From the NCBI GenBank assembly GCA_951394405.1, contig OX596345.1:1054001-1118000 (forward strand): a stretch of DNA of 64,000 bases, given 5' to 3'. The stretch comes from Coprinellus micaceus (Eukaryota > Basidiomycota > Agaricomycetes > Agaricales > Psathyrellaceae). Below the pieces are notes generated by a model that was given only the letters and a program-made list of their open reading frames with translations, ran no database searches and had not been told where the DNA came from. Made by a program: the position numbers and the translations under genes. This document shows, piece after piece, positions 56,543-64,000 of the stretch (positions are counted from its first letter, which is position 1; each line of letters begins with the position of its first letter).

Positions 56543-57779
56543 GCGGGGGTATGCAGGCGCTGAGGGAGGCGTTGCCTAGGGTCTGATCAGACCTTCGACT
56601 CCTCCTAGTGTTTGGGGTCCCCGAACACCTGAGCGCTAAGCGACGAAAACCTTACGACTCCGACCACAAGATTAAAAGGACGCTTCGCACCAACGAAGCT
56701 TCCACCGCATATAACGTGCGTCGTATGCATAACGCGTATCCCCCGCATCCTGTCCCACCTTGTCTCCTCTTGCATCTGCACCAACTGTATCCCTATCACC
56801 ACTGTATCATTGTCACCTCAAGGCCTCACATCTATACCACCACCACCAATCGGAACCCCGAACAACCGGAACCTCGAACGCTTCAAGTTGCACTTGCACC
56901 ACCTAGACGTAGACGTAGACCTGCCATAGGATATTCGGGAAGTAATGTGTATTCTTAGATCTCAGATCGCATTTGTTGTATACCACAGCCTAACGAAATT
57001 CAAATTTCGAAAAAGTTGTTGTTGTATCATACCCCTAGTCTCCCTACCTTCGACTGCTTTCCCGCCGATTCGGAGTGCCTATTCGAAGCTTGGGAGGGCG
57101 CGTGCGAGTGGTTTGGGAGTGCCGAGTCGGATAGCCCCTTAACTTTATTCAGGTGAGAAACGACGCGTTCATCAACCGTAACGATCCGACTCTTGACCTT
57201 ACCCCCTCCCTCCCTCACAAAGACCCACAAAACCGTGACAACAAATCGCACCCAACACGAACTTACCTTCTCGGATCCAGCAGGCTCTCCCGGATGAATC
57301 TTCCTTCGTAACTCGTCGGACTTGCCTCTCCCCTCGAAGTTCGGACGTATTGCCATCAAACCCCTCGAAGTTCGAACTTATTTCCTTCAAACCCCTCGAA
57401 AGTACTGCCCTCCGATGGGCTGGAGAAGAGACTACGCGTTCGGCTTCTCACCAGCTAATGGGGGTGAATAGTTGACCAAGGCCGCTTGGAACTGAAAGGC
57501 GTGGACTCTTGTGTTCGAGGCTTCGAGCGCCTTGGTCGTCTATGCTAGGAGACCGCCAGCCATTAACACGCCACCCCGACCCTAGGCCTCCTTCTAAAGA
57601 CCCCTCCGCCTCCGACGACCCGATGACGGGAAGGACTCGACCCCTCGATTGAAAATACTCCACCCTGTAGAAATTTCACTCGAACGGACGTCCGCCCCCT
57701 TGCGGGTGTGATGCTAGCTATGCTATGTAATATCGGTTGGGTCCTTCGGGAAGTAGAGAGTAGAGACAAAAGACGTCAA
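56543..57779. other. Spacer with a short 31-bp tandem repeat
   Basis: Apart from the tandem repeat at 57330-57400 (CCCCTCGAAGTTCG at 57330 and 57361, with a partial third copy at 57392), I see only short frames with no recognised product. Confidence 0.45.
57330..57400. repeat. 31-bp tandem repeat, about 2.3 copies
   Basis: Units begin CCCCTCGAAGTTCG and end CATCAAA or CTTCAAA; the third copy is cut after CCCCTCGAA. Confidence 0.6.
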
Positions 57780-57836
57780 CCCTCACCTCAGCCCCATTGA
57801 CACCCACCCCGACAACCCCCATACCACCTTCCCAAT

Positions 57837-58028
57837 GTGACACCCCCATCCACGCATGCCGGCCTACCCTCTGCCTTTCGGGCCAATGCTAGCACCCGCT
57901 CGCTTCTCCCGGACCCCTGCCCAACGCAAATCGTCTGCGGATGCGGGGCTAACCCATTCATCTCGACCCCGACGACGAACCCGTGCTCGGGGAGGGAGGT
58001 GGAGGAGGCGGGGTGTGGAGAGGGGTAG
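57837..58028 (+). pseudogene. Decayed copy A of the Cys-rich secreted protein family
   Basis: The plus strand reads PDPCPTQIVCGCGANPFIST and TTNPCSGREVEEAGCGEG, matching PGPCPTQNVCACGPNPYIAT of the intact copy at 62194-62687. Just upstream, the matching piece CRPTLCLSGQC (intact copy CPPMICPQGQC) is in a different frame and followed by a stop. No signal-peptide exon is found, and the last third is missing. It is inverted relative to the other two copies. It is a dead fragment. Confidence 0.65.
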
Positions 58029-58395
58029 ACGGGGACAGTGAGGTCGGTTGGGGCGGGGTGTCGGTAGTGTGTTTGTATGGGTGGGTAGGAGGGAGATGAG
58101 GGGTGGGGAGAGGGGTGAACGGGAGCGGGGAGTGAGGGAAGTGAGTGGACCCTGAAACGACGGGAACCGCGGGACCTTCGATGGTGCATAACGCATAATG
58201 CACCCGCTAAGCGCCCATTACGGAGACTGGCGTCTAACTCTTTTTTGGGAGGGGACCGAGGTTCCGAGCAAGGTACAGGAGCCAATACGAAACGTGCAAA
58301 TAGGTTCGAGTTGTACCAGGGTACAACTGATGAAAGTAATCCATAACGTGTACGTACTACGTCCATCCATCTCCCAAACTTCCTATACCCACCCC

Positions 58396-58808
58396 CTACT
58401 TATCCACACAAACACACCTCCTACACGCGGTCCCAAACCCCAGGACCGGACCGGCTTCGGGGTCGGGGTCGCGAATATATATATGGGTTGGCGCCGCAGC
58501 CGCAGACAGTGACAGTGAGAGTGGGGCAGAGGCCGGAGAGAGAGGTGCGGGTGGTGTAGACGTAGCATTGGCTTGAGGGGCAGAGGGTGGGTGGGCAGTG
58601 CATGGGGGAGGTGCAGGGTGTGGGGAGGGGGAGGGGTGGGGATGCGAGTGTGTATGAGGATGTTGGGGTGGGTGGGTCGGTGGTGGTGGTTGGACCTACG
58701 GTGAGTGTTGATGCTGAGATGGTGTGACCTAGGGTGATGCTTACTTGCGAGGAGGCGTACCGCCGCCGACGAGAATGTGATGGTCAGCATGGGGTGGTCC
58801 TTCGCCAT
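58396..58808 (-). pseudogene. Broken copy B of the Cys-rich secreted protein family
   Basis: The start at 58808 (MAKDHPMLTITFSSAAVRLL) aligns with the intact signal peptide but has gained charged and polar residues, weakening it. The intron is in the same place. Exon 2 gives CPPTLCPSSQCYVYT and then VCGCGANPYI. At that point an AT-rich expansion (about five extra bases in ATATATATAT) shifts the frame; the true ending TACRRCVCVDK is found in the shifted frame, stopping at 58396. The segment containing the eighth and ninth cysteines is deleted. I judge it non-functional. Confidence 0.65.
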
Positions 58809-59406
58809 ACTTCAGTTGTCACGCAGAGGCAAAACGGGGGCGTTGAACGCTTAGTGTGCGACGGAAGGTAGGTATGGGAGAGGGGTGGCGTTCGATCCCA
58901 TTTATTCAATGGGATGATCACCTTCGCCCGCAGTTGTCCCACAATATCGCCCTTTGCGCTCTCAGGGGATACGGATCGAAGGACATCGACTGCCCAGCCG
59001 GAGTGTGCTTTTCTTCTTCATCATATAATATCTACAGATTCGAAGTGGGGATCGAGGCCCGAAAGGAAGAGTCCAAGGAAGACTAATAGTCAGCATTAGA
59101 GCGACCGTATTCGATCCTGCGGCGTCGCCAAGGTAAGCTGGGCGAGGGAAGTTTAAAGGGGGTTGCATCTTGGTAGCAAACAAATCGCCCACGCCGCGAA
59201 CGCAGAGGAAAACTCGGAGGAGGAGCAGAACGGACTGCTAGAAAAGGGCCCATCGACGCGTCTCGACGTGTTTCCTTTTTCAATTTGGGTCGTTTATAGA
59301 CATCACGCTCATGTGAAGTTTCCATTCAAGGCCTGAGACGGTCTCAGTCTTGTACAAAGAAATACTTGACGAGTCTCTTTTGCCCTTACCAGTCACTGGC
59401 GCAACT
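58809..59406. repeat. Duplicated upstream region shared with the intact Cys-rich gene
   Basis: 58930-59010 resembles 62825-62905 (shared TTGTCCC, AATATCGCCCT, GCTCTCAGG, and ATCGAAGGAC then TCGAC), so the promoter was copied with the gene. 59235-59406 is the upstream part of the orphan gene tandem unit, repeated at 60608-60777. Confidence 0.55.
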
Positions 59407-60338
59407 ATGGCAAATCTCACCCGCTCAGCGAAATCCGGCAGCGCATGGAACGCACACGATCTGAAGGCGTTCAACATCAAGGTCATTCGCGAGGACACCA
59501 TATCCTTCTTCGGCGCGGCGGAGTCGGACTTGCCTACCCCCGCAACGATATTGCCCGTTATCTGGAACAACGTCGCCGCACCAACAGCCGGTGCCATTTC
59601 CGATGACGAATGGTGTTTCTTCTCATACCTAAGGGACGCGATGCGATTCCGCTTTCACGAGCAATCTTTTGGCATAGACTTTGTCCGCTTTCTGTTGGGG
59701 TTTCGGATGCTGGATTACGGCCCCAGGTCATGCATTTTACACGCTCGAAGGGAAATCCAGTTCCTCATGTGTGGAATGCATGTCCAGGCACACTCGGACG
59801 TTGCTCTTGTCCAGGGAGATGGTCTTTTCTATCAATACATTCTACTCATGCATGAAGACATGGTATGCCTACTACCTTGGTCACTGCAATCATCTGACAG
59901 TGCCCCCGGGTGCTCCCTTCAGCACTACCCCCCATCCAATGGCGATGACGAGCCCCAGCTCGTCGCCGATGCGATTGCAGCGTTCCAGTTCAACAACGAA
60001 AGCCGCAAGGACACCAACCGGCCCACCCTGGAGTCTCAGACCTTCCCAGTGATCTCGATGGTCGGAAGCGCAGCTATATTCTACAAGATGACGGTAACTA
60101 GAGAGCTTTCAGACGCTGTGGAAGCGGGGCTATACCCCCAAAATGCTACCATCGTCCGCAAGTTCATTCCGCCTGTTGCCGACTTGTCTAGTTACCGCAC
60201 TGAGGGTATGGTTCCCTTGGAGAACAGAAGGCTTCTTTTGAAATGTTACGAAGCATTTAAGAAGTTCATGGTACGTCCTGCTTGTATTGATGATAGGTCA
60301 GGGACTTCAATATCTCTTAGGTGCCCGCTCCGATTTGA
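59407..60338 (+). CDS. Agaricomycete orphan protein (MANLTR family), copy 1; possible restriction-endonuclease-like fold
   Basis: Three exons (59407-59862, 59923-60270, 60321-60338) give about 273 residues. The start MANLTRSAKSGSAW is conserved with copy 2. Further landmarks are DLKAFNIKVIREDTISFFG, LMCGMHVQAHSDVALVQ, YILLMHEDM at the end of exon 1, EPQLVADAIAAFQFNN, ESQTFPVISMVG and PLENRRLLLKCYEAF, ending VPAPI. I recognise the pattern as a widespread Agaricomycete family of unknown function. In copy 2 the exon 1 end reads LLVQEDK. The D...x-E-D-K spacing is like a PD-(D/E)XK nuclease core, so Met in place of Lys here could mean loss of catalysis; this is inference only. Both introns match copy 2 in position. 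Confidence 0.7.
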
Positions 60339-60777
60339 CCACCCCGCTGCTAACGAGGGGTTCTACTTTGTACTATGGATCCACACACTCATCATTGAGA
60401 ATTTAAAGCCTTAACGGCCCAATGTACCAGGTGGATACGCACTGGTGAAATCGTGTGAGGCGGTTTGTTTTCCCCCATCACTCCTTTATTCTCCTTTGTT
60501 ACATTGAAGAAAAACAAATTGCCTGCTAACGTGTCTCCATGATGTTGGGAGTGGATAAATTGCTCTCTTGCAGTGGTATATCCACCAGATGCATTGGGCC
60601 TTTCTTGCAGTGAAAAGGGCCCGTCGACGCGTCTCGAGGTTTGGGCCATTTTGGGACATCACGCTCACGTGAAGTTTCCATTCAGGGCCTGAGACCGTCT
60701 CAGTCGTGTACAAAGAAATACTCCGAGTATTCGTGCTTGATGAGTCTCTTTAGCCCTTACCAGTCACTGGCACAACG
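60339..60777. other. Spacer between the tandem orphan genes
   Basis: 60608-60777 repeats 59235-59406 (shared AAAAGGGCCC, TCGACGCGTCTCGA, GAAGTTTCCATTCA and GTACAAAGAAATACT) and marks the start of the second unit. No separate gene is seen. Confidence 0.6.
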
Positions 60778-61703
60778 ATGGCAAATCTCACCCGCTCAGC
60801 GAAATCCGGCAGCGCATGGAACGTACATGATCTGAAGGCGTTTAACATCAAGGTCATTCGCGAGGACACAATATCCTTCTTCGGCGCGGCGGAGTCAGAC
60901 TTGCCTACCCCCACAACAATATCACCCGTTATCTGGAACAACGTCGCCGCACCACCAGCCGGGGCCATTTCCGATGACGAATGGCGCTTCTTCGCATACC
61001 TAGAGGACGCAACGCCATTCCTCCCTGGTATTCAATCTTTTGCCATAGACTTTGTCGCCTTTCTGCTGAGGATGCTGGATTATGAGGCCAGGCACCGCAT
61101 GTTGCGCACTTGACGGGGCATGGAGTATCTCATGTGTGGAATGGATGTTCATGCTGAGGCGGACATTGTTCTCGTCGAGAAATATGGTGTTCTCTCTCAG
61201 TACGTGCTACTCGTACAAGAAGACAAGGTATATCTATTCCCTTGACTACCCAAATTATCTGACAGTGCCCTCGGGTGATCCCTCCAGTACTACCTCTCAC
61301 CTGACAACGATCCCGAGTCTCAGCTCATCGCCAATGCAATTGCAGCGTTCCAGCACAACAATACAATCTGCAAGAGCGTCAATGGGCCCACTCTGGAGTC
61401 TCAGACCTTCCCAGCGATCACGATGGTTGGAAGTGCAACCACGTTCTACAAGATAACAGTAACTAGAGAGCTTTCAGACGCAGTGGAAGCGGGGAGGTAC
61501 CCCCAGAACACTGCCATTGTTCGCAAGTTCCTTCCGCCTGTTGCCGATTCAAACAGTTACCCTGCTGAGGGTATGGTTCCCTTGGAGAATAGAAGGCTTC
61601 TCCTGAAATGCCTCGAAGCATTCAAACAGTTCGTGGTACGTCCCGCTTTGTATTGGTGATAGGTCAGGGACTCAATATCTCTTAGGTGCCTGCCCCGATT
61701 TGA
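60778..61703 (+). pseudogene. Orphan family (MANLTR) copy 2, interrupted by one stop codon
   Basis: The copy is collinear with copy 1: exons 60778-61227, 61288-61635 and 61686-61703. The frame is kept from end to end except for a TGA at 61111-61113, where copy 1 has CGA (Arg). All splice sites and the end VPAPI are intact. Before and after the stop the protein is well conserved (MANLTRSAKSGSAWNVHD, VLLVQEDK, SQLIANAIAAFQHNN, ESQTFPAITMVG). A single C-to-T change at a CpG explains the break, so the loss is recent, unless the stop is edited, read through or a sequence error. Confidence 0.75.
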
Positions 61704-62193
61704 CCACTCCGCTGCTTACTGAGGGGGTCTACTTTAAAGTATGGATCACACACTTGACAGCTATGCTTAAAGGTGTTTGTGTTATAATTTCGCCATATTC
61801 AGTCCCAGCCGGGCTCTCATCTTGACTGTGCAATTACTCGATGCACTGTAGGCCACACCCTGAGATAGATGTAATGCATAATACAGAGACTGTACAGAAT
61901 ATACTCGAGAAAAGTGATCTCTTGCTAGAGATGCCGCCGTCGCTTCTTGAGCTGCCATATGCATCCGAATTCGCTAAGCGCCCGTTATCGGTGGCCGGCG
62001 TCTAAAAGGTTTGATGGGTCCCCATCACTGACCAAGGTTTAGAACTCCCCTACCACGAGGTGACTGAGATCCATCATCCTCGCAACCATAGCCCCCATTC
62101 CCAATACTGTCTTGTAGATCAAACAATACAATACATATTCAAGCTCCAACCCCACCCATTCCGCCTTCTCCCCTTTTCTCACCACCTCCCTCC
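61704..62193. other. 3' spacer between convergent orphan and Cys-rich genes
   Basis: A GCTAAGCGCCC...GGCGTCTAA word near 61976-62005 is also near 58206-58233, next to copy B, so the downstream flank of the Cys-rich gene was duplicated with it. No gene is seen. Confidence 0.45.
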
Positions 62194-62687
62194 TCACTTA
62201 TCCGCACAAACACACTGCCTACACGCCGCCCCAAACGACGTCGGCACCGCCGTCTGAGCCCCTGTACACCCCAACGACTGCACTTCCTTCTCCGAGCACG
62301 CCTCCACCGGCTTCGGGGTGGGGTTCACCACGGGGGTCGCGATGTACGGATTGGGCCCGCATGCGCAGACGTTCTGCGTCGGGCACGGGCCAGGGAACCC
62401 GGTCTGCGGGGTGTAGACGTAGCATTGCCCCTGGGGGCAGATCATGGGTGGGCAGGGGATGTCGGCGGAGCAGCTGGGTGTGGGGTGGGTGAATGTTGGG
62501 GTGGGTGGGAGGTCACCTAGGGGGCCGGCGGTGAGGATTGAGGCTGCGGCGGGGGTTGAGCCTGGGGGGAGTAGTGTTAGCTTTTCGGCGCCTCATGAGA
62601 AACTGGAAAGAAGAGTCGCTAGCACGTACTCGCGAGGAGGTATAAAGCAGAGGGTATGATGGTCAGGAAGAGTTGGGCCTTCATCAT
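62194..62687 (-). CDS. Small secreted cysteine-rich protein, intact copy C
   Basis: Two exons (62687-62630 and 62561-62194) joined by a GTACGT/CCCCAG intron give 141 residues. The signal peptide is MMKAQLFLTIIPSALYLLAS. The mature part is Thr/Pro-rich at first (LPPTPTFTHPTPSC), followed by twelve cysteines in pairs: CSADIPCPP, ICPQGQC, PCPTQNVCACG, EACSEKE, GCTGAQ and ACRQCVCADK at the very end. An even cysteine count and a clean signal peptide fit a disulfide-stabilised extracellular protein. The spacing does not match hydrophobins (eight Cys) or the cerato-platanin type. Function is unknown; effector-like or wall-associated roles are only guesses. Two broken copies lie at 57837-58028 and 58396-58808. 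Confidence 0.78.
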
Positions 62688-63596
62688 ATTCGCGATGTTA
62701 GTTAAATGCGGTCGCTTAGGCGAGCTCGAATGTTGAGGATGGGCTGGAAGAGCTGCAGCGAACGTTATGAGCGCTACGAGGGAGGTTAAAGTGAGAGTTG
62801 GCCCAATATATTTGGTTCGGAACACCACCCATCCGCAATTGTCCCGTAATATCGCCCTCGACGCTCTCAGGCAGGGTAGATCGAAGGACGTCGACGGAGC
62901 AGCTACAACGTGCTCTCCTCCTTCCGTATACAATACCTGAAGATCCGAAGCGGGTCAGCATGAGAGGATCATATTAGAAAGACTCAACATTAGACCAAAC
63001 CGTGTCTGATAATGTGGGAGTGGAGGTACTCGGTCTAGGAAAGCGAGGTAGCGCCGTGATAGTCAGCCAGTAAGTGAATGAATGAAGAAGTACATATGTC
63101 GAAGACGCCCAATGAGAAAACAAAGCAGAACAGAACACCGAACCCATGCATGAAGCGAAGTGCAGCCAACCAAACCCAAATCCGAAATTGCGTTCCATAG
63201 TCCCAAGCCGGGGATCTTCGCCCTCGTTTTCCATTCCCAGTTTCCCAGCCCCAATACAATCCAATACAACCAACCCTTCCTTCTTTCTTTTCCACTCGTG
63301 CCCAAGCCCAAGCCCAACCTCCCCACCAGCCTTCCCCGCATCGAAGGGCACCTTGGCGTGCCATAATCCGGCCGGAAAGAACTCGCATTAAGTGACGGTT
63401 CCAGAGTCCGTGCCGAGGTCGGAGGAGGTGAAGGATCCTTCCCAAAAAGCCCAAGGGAAGCCGATATGGATATGTGTGTGTGTTTCTCGAAGCGCATAGA
63501 ATCCAAACAGGCAAGCGTCAATGAGAGCGTTATCCCCGCCTCTTCAGCCGCACGGGTATTATGCCTTCGAGAGTTCCGCCACTACAAAAATTCAAT
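62688..63596. other. Intergenic region, promoter of the Cys-rich gene
   Basis: 62820-62910 is the better copy of the promoter block also seen upstream of copy B. The overlapping frames at 62974-63521 (both strands) have no recognised domain and I do not call them. Confidence 0.4.
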
Positions 63597-64000
63597 TCAT
63601 CGGTCAGTATCTTTGCCTCGAGAAGCCGTCAGAGAAGAGAGAGAAAAGACCCACACCCTTTCGCCTTCTTCCTCCGTTCCCTCCACCTACTCCAGACGAA
63701 CCACGCCAACAGCACCCCGGCGATACCCAAGATGATAAGCCCAATCCGCAGACCCGTCTTCTTCGCGTCGCTCCCCGTCTTCTTGAACTGCCGCTCTTTC
63801 AGCGCTGTGTGGGAGTTGGCGGTGGTTAAGACGTAGTCGAAGAGGAATGGCTATAATGTCAGGTCGGAGAGAGTACAAGTCAGATAAGGCCAAGCAAAAG
63901 GATAACACATGGTTTGTAGCCCAAGTAAAGCCAAGTGATTAAACGCACCTGGGACTCGGACGCCTCGACGACCGTAACGTTCAGAACGTGCTCCCCCTTC
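63597..64000 (-). CDS. Single-pass membrane protein, C-terminal part (runs off right edge)
   Basis: The visible end reads GEHVLNVTVVEASESQ, then an intron (GTGCGTTTAA to TTATAG, about 63951-63889) and PFLFDYVLTTANSH. One membrane helix follows (GLRIGLIILGIAGVLLAWFV) with a basic cytosolic tail (WRERRKKAK), ending in a TGA at 63597. In basidiomycetes a G-x-H-x-L-x-V-T... [FL]-x-[LF]-D-Y pattern just before a single helix is the end of a beta-sandwich ectodomain of cell-surface proteins. Type I topology is therefore likely. The N-terminus lies beyond 64000, so the full domain content is unknown. Confidence 0.6.

Noticed and set aside
57784..58366. 192-codon minus frame as a gene
   Set aside because: The plus strand of the same interval carries the recognisable Cys-rich family fragment, so the minus frame is a shadow.
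62974..63521. Three overlapping minus frames with hydrophobic parts
   Set aside because: The frames compete over the same bases, none has a domain or good start, and no splice sites join them to the membrane protein gene at the right edge.
1..64000. CRISPR arrays, operons, prokaryotic insertion sequences
   Set aside because: Not expected in this kind of genome, and no regularly spaced short repeats were seen apart from coding tandem repeats and microsatellites.

Overview
This window looks like nuclear DNA of a mushroom-forming basidiomycete (Agaricomycetes). Genes are split by many short introns of about 50 to 70 bases. The families present are typical of that group: a DUF6533 membrane protein, a basidiomycete-type sesquiterpene synthase, a Grifola-type peptidyl-Lys metalloendopeptidase, a NACHT/TPR receptor-like protein and several Agaricomycete orphan families. 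All functions are read from the sequence alone; no database search was run.

Layout. 1-6900: the N-terminus of a probable MAK5-type RNA helicase leaving the left edge, an F-box-like protein, and a multi-exon MFS transporter. 7000-10000: a doubtful small gene and a terpene synthase. 10000-19000: a long poorly coding stretch, a decayed fragment of a mitochondrial ribosome-associated gene, two Agaricomycete conserved genes (one a nucleotidyltransferase-like gene with a possible AT-AC intron), then a head-to-head pair of mitochondrial genes (mL45/Mba1-like and CHCHD2/Mix17-like). 19000-30000: an unknown gene, tRNA-Val(AAC), the YVH1 phosphatase, an APC amino acid permease and a secreted M35 metalloendopeptidase. 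30000-36000: a complete-looking 1.3 kb DNA transposon copy beside a DUF6533 gene.

36000-45600 is a repeat-built region. A family of small acidic proteins occurs in direct and inverted copies around the single housekeeping gene for RNA polymerase subunit AC19; three copies share a TATA box followed by a conserved inverted repeat. 45600-51700 is one very large NACHT-TPR protein with a 4 x 44-residue N-terminal repeat. 51700-55500 holds a duplicated segment and a 933-bp TA-flanked inverted-repeat element. 55800-62700 carries a Ser-rich protein, three copies (one intact) of a Cys-rich secreted protein and a tandem pair of an orphan family, one member broken by a single stop codon. The right edge cuts a single-pass membrane protein.

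Housekeeping genes (MAK5-like, mL45/Mba1, Mix17, YVH1, AC19, tRNA-Val) alternate with lineage-specific, duplicated and mobile DNA. I see no operon-like or biosynthetic cluster; the terpene synthase has no recognisable tailoring enzyme inside the window.
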